Origin: Euborellia annulipes
Taxonomy: Eukaryota; Arthropoda; Insecta; Dermaptera; Anisolabididae
Assembly: GCA_023213315.1 (NCBI GenBank)
Contig: JAKCPI010000966.1
Span: forward strand, 241,270-305,269
Reading direction: 5' to 3'
DNA: 64,000 nucleotides
Shown here in pieces: positions 10,180 to 21,924 of this stretch. The notes under the pieces were generated by a model. It was not told the origin of the DNA, made no database searches, and saw only the letters and a list, made by a program, of their open reading frames with translations. The position numbers were made by a program, and so were the translations under genes. Numbering within the stretch: position 1 is the stretch's first letter; the number at the start of each line of letters is the position of its first letter.

Positions 10180-10230
10180 CTCCGCCGACCCCGCACCGCG
10201 AGAATAATCAAGCGAGGACAGAAGAATAAG
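10180..10230 (+). mobile_element. 51-bp retrotransposon stub with long TSD
   Basis: The insert contains CGCCGACCCCGCACC and ends GAAGAATAAG. It is flanked by ATGTAGTTTTTATA (10166-10179) and ATGTAGTTTTTTATA (10231-10245), a target duplication of about 14 bp typical of LINE-mediated insertion. A related stub sits at 59678-59722, also in its own TSD. Both look like the extreme 3' end of one non-LTR element. Confidence 0.7.
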
Positions 10231-10245
10231 ATGTAGTTTTTTATA

Positions 10246-12506
10246 TCATAAAAAATTAAATACCGATATTTATAGAAACATACTTCTCTTGTAATTCTCA
10301 GATTAAAAATAAGAATAGAAGAGCATACAACTGTCTAGTTTCTTAAGATATAGAAAGTATATTTTTATAAAGGTTATTTCAAAAGTATATGACTATGCAA
10401 AATCTTAGTCAGAGGAAATAGATAAAATAATAACAACATTCATTTTTAATATTATATGTTAGTTGAAAAGGTTTGTATACTGATAAATTATTATTTATAT
10501 AATTAAACATTTTTTTTTTTTTTTAATATTCTAAAGGTGTAAGGATAATTTTGTAAATTACATATACCGCATAACATTGCCATGCCCAACTAATAATGAA
10601 AACTATGATAGATTCAATATATTATTTTGTTTAATATGTATAATTAGAATCTCCTAAATATATTTTAAAAAAATTAATTTCAAAATTAAGAAATTTTTTT
10701 ATCAATATTTTAAGAATTAAATTTCAATTTTGAATGCGGGACTAAAAAGATTCTTTGAATAGTACAATTTTAGAAATTCCTTTATAAAATATTTAGAATC
10801 TAAATCAATCACTATTATCAAAGATATAATTTTTTAGCAAAGGTTATCATCAACATAACAACAAAAGTGTATACACTATACTTAAGGCTTTATCCGGATG
10901 TAATCTAGACCGCTTTTAGAGATAAAATCTTTTAAAAAAGGGACGATCGGAGGGAAAGAAGGGTCCAATAGTCTGGCCAAGAATATCAAATTGCTTTCTC
11001 ATAAATAAAACCCTTTTCAAACAAAGGTTGCTACTTTTATGCTAGAACAAGTGAATAATTTTATATAGAACAAATGGACTTGTTACTGAAAATTTAATTA
11101 ATTTACTACTAAATTTGTAGATATGGAATATATATAGACTATATATTTTTTGAAATATAGAATTTAATTTAAAGTTATGAAGTATGAAATAAAAACATGT
11201 CGATTGCTTGAAAATTATCAGCTATTAAGATCGCCGAATCGTCATACTTGCAGTATAATTTAATTAAATTTTTTTCTAGAAAATTCTAGATTCTGTATCT
11301 AAACATTTTCTATTAATAAAATTTAAACTTTCATCCCTAGGTTCTCGTTGAAGCATTTTGTAAATTAATATAAAATATATAAATTACCCTAGGTTATTTG
11401 ATTACAAAGATTTTGTTAATTATAAATTTAAACTTGATACGTACGTATTTCGACAATTATTTGTGATGATAAGTAATTAATAAAACCTTTGAAACAAACA
11501 ACCTAGTGTTTAATTTGTATATTTAATTTTATATTATTCGCAATCTTACGTAGCAAGAGTACTGGAAGTGACGTTAGAAAAGACTACACTGCTGAGAGAC
11601 AGACAAAAATTTATAACAATTTACACTCAAGAAAAAATACAAAGCATGGAAATGAATTCTGAATAACAGTATTTAATAACAAAAAAGTTTCTCCCCCACA
11701 ACCGAAATGATCTTTCTACGACTAGGATCTGGACCATTTTCAGAGATGAAATATCTTAAATAATAACAATTTTTTCCGGATATGTGACGAAGATTAGACA
11801 TCGGTTAATGTTTACGCTTGTTAGAAGGATAACCGACTGGGAACAAAGTGCTTAATTCAACTAAATCAACCGGAAGGGTAGCTCAAGCAGGGGTCTCGGG
11901 ATCAAGTCCTTTTATTAAATGCTAAAATGATAAGGTCGAGCTTGACTAAACCGAGAAAAGCACTTTTGTTAAAAGAAACGTTGAGAGGGATTTCTCTAAA
12001 GGGATGGAATATTATACTATTTTTACATTATAATTATGGAATATTTCGAGAATGAATGAAAAAAAAAAACCTAGAGGAATAGGGAATAGGTGAGGATTAT
12101 CCAGCACAACAGATAATCCCTAAAAAATAAAAAAAACCGTTACAAGTCATATAAGTATAAGAAAATTCTATCAACAGTTTAAATCCCTAAAATTTTAAAG
12201 ATCTTTTGATAAAAAATAATATATATTGAGCTTTATGTAAACCAAATAGATAATCCAAACTAAATACGAAAAATTCCCGACTAAAATGAAGCATAAAATA
12301 TAATTAATAGTTTTTTTAATTTCTAAAAACAAATAATTAATATTTTATTAAGTAAACAAAATTTCAAATATTTAACCAAATTGATACTATTTGAATTTAA
12401 ATAAATTCGAACTAATCAAATATTAATATAATAGTATAAATATAGCTTATTGTGCTTAGTGTATTAATAATTGCATAATTTAGCGATATAAATGTGAAAA
12501 TTAACA
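10246..12506. other. AT-rich DNA without recognised features
   Basis: Mostly unique sequence with T-runs. The patch at 11740-11990 is less AT-rich but has no coding or repeat signal I can support. Confidence 0.4.
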
Positions 12507-12514
12507 ATCTGAAC

Positions 12515-12923
12515 CAGGGATGGGCAGAATCGCAATCCTTTTGGATTTAAATTCGATCCAATCCAGGACTTTCGGATCTGGATCGAAATCCTTTTTTTGG
12601 GGAGGATCTTGGATCTGGATCTAAATAATTTTTGCTCTCTGGATTCAGGATCCTTTTCGAAGGAATAAGTAAAAAATTTTAAAGGATTGAATTTTTGCGA
12701 TCCTTTTCATTTATCCAAACGCCTAAAAATCAAGTCCGGATGGGATTTTCGGATTGCGGATCTGAATTTGCGGATAGGAACAGCGATCCTATTAGCGAAT
12801 GGGATCACCTGAGTTTGCCGGATTGCTAATTCTTTTGTAGCAGCCGGTGGATAGTAAGGTACGAACTGCCTGGATCTGCGAATCGGATCGCTAATCCTTT
12901 TTAAAGGATTTTTCCATCCCCTG
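12515..12923 (+). mobile_element. hAT-like MITE rich in GGATC repeats
   Basis: It is bounded by CAGGGATGG and an inverted CAGGGGATGG, with a perfect 8-bp target duplication ATCTGAAC at 12507-12514 and 12924-12931. The interior is dense in GGATCT/GGATCG/AATCC motifs on both strands. No ORF is present. Confidence 0.85.
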
Positions 12924-12931
12924 ATCTGAAC

Positions 12932-14410
12932 ATTTTTTTTAATTTAAAATGGTATCTAATTATTTTTAAATAAATTTTGTCGTACATTTCGAGTGCTCTT
13001 GGATTATTAAACTTTGATATACGCTAAATTAATTCAAACAATATGAAGAAAGGACCACTTGTGGGCGTTTTTGAAAAGGAAAAAAAATTACTTTAAAAGA
13101 TAAAAGAATTTAAGTGAATTTCGCAGGGAGTTGTTGCAATATAAAGGATTAAACCTATGTGGGGAGAAGTGGATTTTGAAAGGAAAGCCCCTGGGATTTG
13201 ACAAAATCTCGATTTGCCCCTGCCATTTAGTTATTTAATTTTTTATAAATTTCAACATGAAAATAAAAATACTTTTGATGATGTTAGTACATTTATATAA
13301 GACTTAAAGTATTTGAATAACCTATTATTGTTTCAATTCTTTAGAGACGGTTTTATCTGATATTTGAAAAGGTAAATAATGATCAATTATGTTTTTTTTT
13401 TAAACGTTTCGTTGTGATTTATGCCGTCCTCCTTGCGCAAAGTCTTTTCTTTAGGGTTCTCCAATTTATAGATGTGAGGGGGGGGGGGGTGAGGGGGGTT
13501 TGATACTACTTTCTAGCCGAGAGCAATGAATAGTATGACGGACAATTGGCACTCCCACCGATTCCAGACTAAGAGGAGTAGAAGTACCTCTGTCTTAATT
13601 GCCATCTTCGCACCGAGTGATTTATTTTTCTATTTATTATTATTTGGCTGTATAATGTTGGGGGGGGGGAGGGAGGCGTGGTTCACTTTGCAGAAAGCAA
13701 GAGTGATTGCCGTCATTTGTATCTTTTGCTCCTCTCTCTCTCTCTCTCTCCCTAGTCTCATGACATGAAAAGTTTCAAGTGGAAAATTTCGAAATTAACA
13801 CAATTCTATAAACTTAATAAATCAACTATTATAAATGTTATAAACATATAAATAGGTGTATAATAATTAAATTATTCAAAATGATTCATTTATTTTGTTA
13901 ATCGTTTTCTTATATCATCTTTTGAGATTGCGGCGTGGGCCATTTTTTTTCTATTAATAATATGCGGAAATATAAATAACTTTCAAATGATAGATGGATA
14001 GATTGAATAAAAAATTAAATTTAGGATAGTTTACCAGTAATATATTCATTATATAACTGAATATTTATTAAAGAAATTATTAATGATCAATTTTTTTTAT
14101 TTTTAAAATATAAAAAGTAAATTTATTCTATAATAAACTTTTGGATAAATAAGAAGTTTAATTTATTTAATTATTCCTTGGGCAGTTTCTCAAGAATAAA
14201 CAAACCATTGGATTGATAGACTATAAAATAAACAATAATATACGTAGTTTTAATGAGGAGGGTTTATAATCAAAATACCCAACTATAAAGCTATTTTTCT
14301 GAAAATTTCAATTACTGAATGAATATTTCGAAAAAATTTTAAGAATTCTTTATAAAAAATATTTGAGTTCTACGGACAGGTGATTCTATATCAAATGGAA
14401 GGTTGCAAAA
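12932..14410. other. AT-rich DNA with simple repeats
   Basis: It contains G-runs at about 13478-13498 and 13660-13672 and a (CT)n run at 13732-13751. The 80-codon ORF at 13526-13768 spans these low-complexity runs and is not convincing. No other feature was seen. Confidence 0.4.
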
Positions 14411-14655
14411 TACAGTGGAAGGAGCATAATTTGTTCCAGAACCATACTCGTAAAGAGAAACACTCGTTAAGCGAAACAATATCATTCTCCCTATAGAGCT
14501 GTCCCTCCTATGACACAGACTGATGTAACATCCCTACAATCTGAGACTTCCCCTCTCCAGCTCTATGGGAGAATGTTATTGTTTCGCCTAACGAGTGTTT
14601 CGCTTTACGAGTATGATTCTGGATCGAATTATGCTCGTTAAGCGCGAGGTTTACA
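14411..14655. mobile_element. Tigger/pogo-like MITE
   Basis: The left end TACAGTGGAA and the right end GCGCGAGGTTTAC resemble the pogo/Tigger terminus CAGTGGAACCTCG. Long arms (GCATAATTTGTTCCAGAACC, ACTCGTTAAGCGAAACAAT and their inverted partners) span 14423-14640 around a spacer of about 75 bp. The left arm seems to have lost the CCTCGCGCTTAAC segment. Confidence 0.65.
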
Positions 14656-14979
14656 AGAAGGCCTATTTAAATTTCATTCCATATTTATTTTGTAAAAGAA
14701 TTTTTTTCATCTCTTATGTGGAACTATTACTAAACGGAAAAAAAAATCACAAAACACCAAACGGGACAAAATAATAAACTGGTCAGTGGCCTTCAAACCA
14801 GTCCTGGCCAAAACTCAGATTTAAATCCAAGGTCTTAAAAATATATATATATAATATATAAAAAATTATATCTGGATAATTGTTCTTAAGTAATCTTTTT
14901 TTGAACTATTAATAGAATAATGGTCTTTCATACACTTAAGAGGGAAATGGTGCAAAGGCATTCAGTCTGTGAATGGTAT

Positions 14980-15175
14980 TGATTAATCACAAGTTAAATG
15001 TCCGATTAATTGTTCCGGAGCACTGGGGCAGTTTGTCTGCTTCAGCGGCCTTCATTTGCATTTAATCGCCTCCTTGCTAATTTGTCTACAAGTCGAGCAG
15101 CATCGAAAAGAGGGGCAAAGCTGCTATTAAGTTGTGGTGTACAAAACGCATAAAGGGGAGATTAAATGTATTGAC
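14980..15175. promoter_or_regulatory. Candidate regulatory islet
   Basis: Unique, GC-richer DNA with ATTTGCAT (15054-15061, POU octamer), CCGATTAATTG and CATTTAATCGCC. The octamer alone is expected several times by chance in 64 kb this AT-rich, so support rests on the islet as a whole. Confidence 0.2.
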
Positions 15176-15536
15176 ATTAATTAGGTATTAATAATCTAAC
15201 GAGTTTTTTTTTTTATAGAAGGGTTTTCAAAAAGAGTTTATTCAACAGTGTTTTAGTCTCAATTTGTCAATAAGTTACTGATTATTTTTGAGAATTTAAA
15301 ACTTTCATGTTTGTAAATGTTTTATTTCTATTTATCCCCTAATTGAATGATTAATGTACCTATCTCAAATGATCTATTAATGCAGGAACTTAAATTCTGA
15401 TACCTCAGATTAAAAAAAGAAGAACATTCTTTTACAATTAATATGGGAAATCGAGGTGTTAGAAGGTTAAATTTTAAATTTTTTCGAGGTAAATAAATTC
15501 GTCTGTTTTGGAAGAGATTTGTAGCAATTAATTGAA

Positions 15537-15605
15537 AAAATCTGGTGTGAGTGGTCACACAGCACACAAATTTCTCTTCCGATCGGTAAGAGAAAATTGT
15601 GTGAC
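15537..15605 (-). mobile_element. C-family terminal hairpin fragment
   Basis: AAAATCTGGTGTGAGTGGTC, ACAGCACACAA, TTTCTCTT and GGTAAGAGAAAATTGTGTGAC form the C-element terminal palindrome, truncated after the second half begins. Confidence 0.65.
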
Positions 15606-15860
15606 AAAATTTATTTCAAATGAATTGGATCAATTGAAATAAATAGATAACTTTAACATATATTTTGGCTTCATAATTCTTCACTTTCCTCTCCCAAATT
15701 TAGCTATTTATATTTCACAATAAAAATTGTTACGCTTAGTTTAAACAAACTATAGAGTAGGTCTATATTCAATTTGCCTTTGAGGAGAGATCCTCAAGAA
15801 AAAAATTACCTTCATATAAAGCGGACTCAGGAAGATAAATAAAAACCAACACCTATTGTT

Positions 15861-15895
15861 GACGTTTCAAGCGAAAAAAGATCGTGCTCATCCAC
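15861..15895 (-). ncRNA. Hammerhead-like motif
   Basis: The minus strand reads GTGGATGAGCACGATC, a T-rich loop, then GCTTGAAACGTC. The GATGAGCACGATC block is shared with the motif at 9602-9632 and GAAACGTC with 8531-8566. The core is degenerate (CUGAUGA not intact), so activity is unlikely. Confidence 0.3.
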
Positions 15896-16437
15896 GGGAC
15901 AATGGAATTCAATTAGGGATTCATACAATGAAGTTAACAAGTATAAATGCCTATATTACAAAAAAGGTACATACAGTTATTTATTTTCATATATAAATAA
16001 AAATCTTATACTAAAATGAATCATATTTAATAATTTAAATTTTTTTCCTTATATAACTTAATATACAATGAAAAAAATAGTGGTTTCAACGGGAAAAGAG
16101 AGTAATGTAAATTTTTGCCTTTTTTTTATTATTCGTTGGGTAAACTAAGAATTACCTATCTTGATAAAATATGAAAATTCTTAGAAACGTCAGATGTTCT
16201 TATCTAAATAATGTATAATAAAAATATTTTGTTTGGTTGCTTTTGAATAAAGGCGGTTATATTTTAAACCCTCTTCTTGTTAAATAAAATAGGAAAAAAT
16301 TCTCCCTCCTCCCTTAATAAAAATTGTCTTATTTAACTTGTTAAGTGTTGTTGCTAATCAAGTTATGCTTTATCAAAGACATAACTAGATATATAGAATA
16401 TTTTTAATAAAATAATTGAAAAATGTTTTGTTTTTTT

Positions 16438-17145
16438 TTATGTCACAATTTATCCCAGAAAATATAATTATAATTTAAAAAAAAAATTGAAAGTTATGTT
16501 TTGTGCTTGTCACACCAGTTTACGGCAGTATATTAAAATTTTTTTAACCCTTTTCGGCTACTAGGGCCATTTAGGGGTATGAATTTTATTCAATAAATTT
16601 TTTGATGCTATATACCAATGACTACCGGAGGACGTTCCACACACTGATTGCTTGGGGACTCCAATCCTCAACTTTCGCCGCACTTAGCATCACTTAACTG
16701 CAACGATTGAGGTGACTGAATCCAAAGATGTCAAATTTATGAACATAGAAAAATATTTATATTTTGTTACTATTGTAACTATTTCTGTATTTTTCCTATG
16801 AAGTACTTCAAGCAATTTTGAGGACAAAATGAGAATATACCGGTATATTTTAATGGGCATCTAAAAAATAATTTGTGAATTTTAATCCAAAACATTAGAG
16901 CGAATTTTGAGAAAATTGAGAAAAACTGAAAAAGTACATAAGTAGTACTAGCATACTAGAATTTTTTTGTCGATTTTAAAAAAGCTTGGCGTGTCAAAGG
17001 AGGGAAATTTCAACCTCATAGACTTTTTACCATAAACACACGGGCAGACAGACATTTTTGCTGTTTTGGAATCAGGAACCTTAAAATCGTACGTTACGAT
17101 ACGATACGATCGTAATGCTTTCTCTATAAAATATATGAGAAAGGA
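16438..17145 (-). mobile_element. C-family element with nested 5S-type SINE
   Basis: From the hairpin remnant (GTGCTTGTCACACCAG) through AATATTTATATTTTGTTAC, GAATTTTGAGAAAATTGAG and CATAAACACACGGGCAGAC to the decayed terminus near 17140, the order matches the reverse of the 43641-44330 copy. A 5S-type SINE at 16538-16716 interrupts it between CAGTATATT and GAATCCAAAGATG. Confidence 0.7.
16538..16716 (-). repeat. 5S rRNA-derived SINE, fullest copy
   Basis: On the minus strand the head has CGTTGCAGTTAAGTGATGC, AAGTGCGGCGAAAG, then GATTGGAGTCCCC, corresponding to 5S box A to box C, and then CAGTGTGTGGAACG. A short AT body follows, then the tail CCCCTAAATGGCC, GTAGCCGAAAAGGGTT and poly-A. Length is about 180 bp. 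It likely moved using a LINE partner. Confidence 0.75.
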
Positions 17146-18260
17146 GCAACGTCCGAAACGTCGAAAATTAAATTAGAGTATTGCTTTTTACAACTACAAT
17201 ATGTGGTATTACAATATACACGCCTATTTTATAAAATATATTTATCCTAAGGATAATTGAATATTATCTATTTGATATATAATAAAACAAACATGAAGCA
17301 TAAACTCTCGTTATATTAAGCATATTAATATTTACTAAGATAGAATGTTCCGTGATCAACCAACCAAGTTTGGGAAACGTTGATCTAGATAATTTCTAAA
17401 CAAGCTGCTATTTTTATTCCCTAATGAATGATTATTACAATTTCCCAAAAAAATATGAGATACACTCCGTTATGTTTTATTATTCGTTTGTTACGGGAAA
17501 TATTTTAATTTTCTATATTAACAGATTCATTTTAAAATCAAGGAGTTCCTTAATGTTTGGTCTGTTTTTTTTTAATTAACATTTTTTGACTAAAAAGTGA
17601 AACTGTTGTAAAAAAAAAAATAACACAGAGAGAGCATTGAGAGTTAAGTAGAGAAAGAGAGGAGAAGAGTACTTGATGGCTACGAAGTCAGGATAGGTAT
17701 TCAGCCTGCTTTGTAATCGCGCGTTAAAGTCTCCTGAAGAGATGATGCGTCATCGGGGAGATGGAATCCGAACCTTGAAATGGACCGAACGAAATATTTT
17801 TGCCATTAAATAGCAGCGGGACATTCTTTTAATAAATTAAGAAGAAGAGACAAGAAAAATTACGAAAGAAACGAGCATTCGGACAGGATGTCAATGATAA
17901 CGAAGCCTTTTCTTATCTTCTGTAACGTGTTTGCCATAAGAACGAGCCACAAAAAAGTGACCTTATTCAAATTTAAAAAAGATAAAGTAAATATTACAAA
18001 ATGTTTTGAAATAAAAAATTTAGTTAGTATAGGGTGTATATACGTAGAATGTAACCGTACAAAAATAAACTTCCTCTTTTTTTTTTAAGTCTGCTATTTG
18101 ACTTTATTTTAATAATTAAATAATTAAAGACAGCATTATTTTTTAATGAGTTCTACAAATCTAAAAATTTTTGTTCTATTAATATTGACCTACAATATAC
18201 AAAGATTATTTTGATTTTTATTTAATAATGAAGATGAATCATTAACAAAATTGACCGCCT
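17146..18260. other. AT-rich DNA with a GC-richer islet at 17640-17880
   Basis: The islet contains TGATGCGTCATC, a bZIP-like near-palindrome, and unique sequence. No gene was supported elsewhere. Confidence 0.35.
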
Positions 18261-18539
18261 GTTAGTATGAAATGACATCATGGCTCCAGTTTGAAATCTT
18301 AGAAGCGACATCCGCCATGTCAGAGATTTTTTCCGCTTGTATTGTATAAAAAAAAATGGTGGTTGTCACATTGTAATTTAATACTCTAATAAGGGACAAA
18401 GAACTATCATCCCTTTTGCTCTTAAAAATAGACAAATTTGAATATTTCTTGAATTTATCCACCCACACTTTAGCATTGGTTGTAAGGTGTGACGTCAGTG
18501 CATGTGTATGTCTATCTGTCCGTATCACATACGGACGGA

Positions 18540-18860
18540 ATTTAATTGTTGTGCTGTTCCGGCTTGTTTCTCACTTTTCTGAACACTCGGATATTTCCGT
18601 CCGCGTTCGGATCGCTCGGCTCGCGCGCCCACGGCGTTTCCCACGGTCTGGGCTTTCCCCCACCACCATGGGTCTCTCTCTCAGAGTTCCCCTCATACCC
18701 CTGCCAGCTGCCTGCCACGGAGGCGATGGTCACGAGATGCGAGCCGAGCGTGTGTACGCCCCGTGCCAAAGACATCGGTCCACGTGCCATCCATCACTGC
18801 TGCTGTTGCTCGCCAGTACTAAGGCTCCTCTCGCAAAAACATCACCACCCCCTAAACAAC
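18540..18860. promoter_or_regulatory. Strongly GC-rich islet, possible promoter or enhancer
   Basis: This is one of the most GC- and CpG-rich unique stretches, with GATCGCTCGGCTCGCGCGCC and an E-box CACGTG near 18781. It is open in several frames on both strands (up to 172 codons), which at this composition is uninformative. No splice sites or recognisable domain were seen. It could be an unmethylated CpG island, a regulatory element, or a promoter of an unannotated transcript. Confidence 0.3.
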
Positions 18861-19137
18861 ATACACCTGTTGATTTTACCTTCTGGACATACTTATCAAA
18901 TTTCTTTCCATTTTTGAGAAAAAATATTTGGTAAAAAATAGTATCAAAATATAGATCACTATAATTTTTGGGAATGAGTAAATAAAATATGAAAAATATA
19001 ATAGTAAGATAAATGAAACAAGATAAAGACAATTTTTAAAATTTCGAGTGATAAATGAATGCCAGAAATAACTAACTAGGTTTTTTGAGGACGGAAATAG
19101 AAATTTTTCTAGAGCCCTATCACTGTCAAGTTTTTTT

Positions 19138-19251
19138 ACTTTCTCGTATAGAGAAAGTTATGTAATCGTAAAAAATTCGACTTCGAGATTTTGATGTTTC
19201 TCCACGTTTTAGACCTCCCTGAGTCCAAAAAAACCATTTTGGCATTATGTC

Positions 19252-19300
<49 letters not shown>

Positions 19301-20035
19301 CACGATTGCTTAAAACCAAAGCAGCTAGATCGATGAAATTTGGTATATGCTCTACACTAAAATTGTAGATTTCTATCAATTTTTGGAGTAAATACGTCAC
19401 TTGGAAGTAGTACTTTACTTAAAAAGTTTTTTCGAAAATTTTGAAATTTTCAATTTTTTTGTTATATTATGATAAAATACTCTATTTTAAAAAGTTTTTA
19501 TTCTTTGACATTTTTTCGAAAACTGAATAGTTTTTGAAATAATCAAAGAAGAAATAGAAAATATTCGTTAATTTTGATAAAAAATCAAAACAAAATCATA
19601 CAGGTGTCATTAAAAAGGGTAAATATAAACAAATGAATTTGTGAAACAAATTCATTTGTTTATATTTAACCTTTTTTTAATGACACTGTATGATTTTGTT
19701 TTGATTTTTTATCAAAATTAACGAATATTTTCTATTTCTTCTTTGATTATTTCAAAACTATTCAGTTTTCGAAAAATGTCAAAGAATAAAAACTTTTTAA
19801 AATAGAGTATTTTATCATAATATAACAAAAAAATTGAAAATTTCAAAATTTTTGAAAAACTTTTTAAGTAAAGTATTACTTCCAAGTGACGTATTTACTC
19901 CAAAAGTTGATAGAAATCTACAATTTTAGTCTAAGGAGCATATACCAAATTTCATCGATCTAGCTGCTTTGGTTTTTAAGCAATCGTGTTTACACACACA
20001 CCCAGACGTAATTCCAAAAGAATATACGAGAAAGT
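19138..20035. mobile_element. Foldback element with ~400-bp inverted arms
   Basis: The termini are ACTTTCTCGTATA (19138-19150) and its inverse (20023-20035). The arms run from about 19228 inward to 19642 and from 19646 outward to about 20020, with a 3-bp loop (GAA at 19643-19645). Arm identity is very high by eye. The left side has an extra ~78-bp block (CTTCGAGATTTTGATG, CCTCCCTGAGTCC) related to the 5' part of C elements. No ORF is present. Confidence 0.85.
19254..19298 (+). repeat. (GT)n microsatellite inside the foldback arm
   Basis: About 22 GT dinucleotides lie at the outer left arm. The right arm has only ACACACAC at the matching place, so the tract expanded after or independently of arm duplication. 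Confidence 0.9.
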
Positions 20036-21924
20036 CTCGGGGAAGTCAATCCCCATATTTTTTATTTTTTTTATTTGGACGACTAACCAACTGCCATTGG
20101 GCTAAAAAATTGTTACAACATATACATATATAAAATCAATAAAAATAAAACAATATAAATACAATATTCAAACAATAACAAAAAGAAACATTATAACAGT
20201 GTTAAGTTACTAATACAGTTGAATCATACAACATTCGCCATCCCTATTGGTAGCCTATAAAATTAATTATAGAACCTTAAATAAATTGCTGATTCTTTAT
20301 TTTAGAATTAATATAGATAGGCCCTATAATTCTAATAAGAATGGCAAAAAAATTTTCCATGAACTTAGAAAAGTACAAAAAGATAGAATATAAAATTGCG
20401 CATATAAACAAAAATACAAGACCCTACTAATGGCAGGGAAATAGAATTATTTTGTCACGGTGATTGAAATCTATTTGTCACCTCTCGACTATGTATATTA
20501 GGCGGAAGGAAAGTTGAAGTTTCTTTCAATTAGAGTAATAAATAGTAAAATAATACAATAATATACCCAAAGTAAATATTTTAGTCTTATCTACAGGTAA
20601 TACCGTAGGTATATCAATGGATGCTAGTAAAAAACAGTATAGGGACCTACATTTTATTTATAGACTACAAAATTTTTAAGGTTGTTATTTTGCTCAGAAT
20701 ATAGTAGTGGAGGAGATATTATTTTTATATATCTAGAACACTATTTAAATAAAATAATTGAAAACGTCTTCGATCATGAGACAAATGATTAATGATTGTT
20801 CTATAGATCAATATTAGTGTTATTTTTTTTTTTTTTGTGTGGAAATTCCAGGAGGTCCTTATTGTAAACGTAAAGAATCTTTTACTATATAAATCACATT
20901 AGCCTTTCTTTTTAATTTTTTTTTTTTAATCAATAAGGTGTAGAAACAGTAAAAAAAAATATATAGGCCTATATATTTAGAAAATTTTTCATTTCAAAAT
21001 TTATAAATTTTAAAATTTGATTGCACGTGTAGTTAGTTAGTTTAATAAATTCAAAGGTAATGAAGTTAGAAACCGGATATTTTAGAAAGAATGTTAAGAG
21101 TTGATCGTTTTTCATAAATAATTTAAATAAGGGAGAATTAAAAAACACTTCACCCTATGGCGAAATGTTTTCAAGTAGTCTGCTTCTACCTCGTTCTCCC
21201 TCTCTCTTTCCCTATTCCCCTTTTTTCAAGGGCTGGAGGGGGAAAGGAGACGTTAAAGTAGACATCTGCTTAACATGTGGCAACCACGTGTGTGAGTTGC
21301 CCTGCATATGCGAGTGTGACTAAAAAACCAACTCAGCTCGGTGGTTTCTAATAGAATTTGCTGTTCCACAAGTGTCACCACTAAAATGGTCCAAAAAAGA
21401 TATATGTGCTCTACTTTATTTTTATCTTCTTATAAAATGTTAAAATAATCAAATAAAAATTTATATCTGAGATCTTGTATTTTAGAATCTCATTAAAACA
21501 AAAAAAAAAGTTGTTCTCTTGCGGTCTCTTTCTCTCTGCGCGGGTGTGTGAAAATTCTGGATAAGCAATATATATCATAGCGTTTTAGTAATAATAATCA
21601 AAATTCAATTATCTAACAAGCCTAAGAATGGAGTTTAGCGTTTATAGATTCAGACCTGTCAAATGAGAAATACTTTCCATATACCTGTTTCAAAAAGCAA
21701 AAATAAATTTGAGACAAGAAAAATAAACAGGGATTAGGAAAAATTTACATATATTGAGAGTAAAAGATTAAGGACATGGACTTCCCTATAAGTTATATAG
21801 AGAAGAAAATCCAACAACATTTGATATCACTCGACCAAAGTGAAATAGTATATTAGAAATTCCAAACAGAAAAATTCAAAGATCATATTAACTAAACAAC
21901 TTCAATAAATTAACGTACACTTAC
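20036..21924. other. AT-rich DNA without recognised mobile elements
   Basis: It includes poly-T runs and a GC-richer patch at 21160-21360 (TCTCCCTCTCTCTTTCCC). A CTACAG/GTAATA junction at 20590-20602 was judged too weak for a splice site. Confidence 0.4.

Noticed and set aside
15054..15061. POU octamers (ATGCAAAT) here and near 4050, 33805 and 54855 as a regulatory code
   Set aside because: With this base composition about five occurrences are expected by chance in 64 kb, so the motif alone is uninformative.
18416..19032. Overlapping ORFs of 82-172 codons on both strands
   Set aside because: They coincide with the GC-rich islet, where stop codons are rare. No domain or codon pattern favours one frame.
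20590..20602. CTACAG/GTAATA junction (plus) and, at about 30227, TTTTTACAG/GTAGTC (minus), as extra ratchet points
   Set aside because: Donor halves are weak, and the plus-strand one is on the opposite strand to the EGF-type exon. Kept out to avoid diluting the strong site at 4500.
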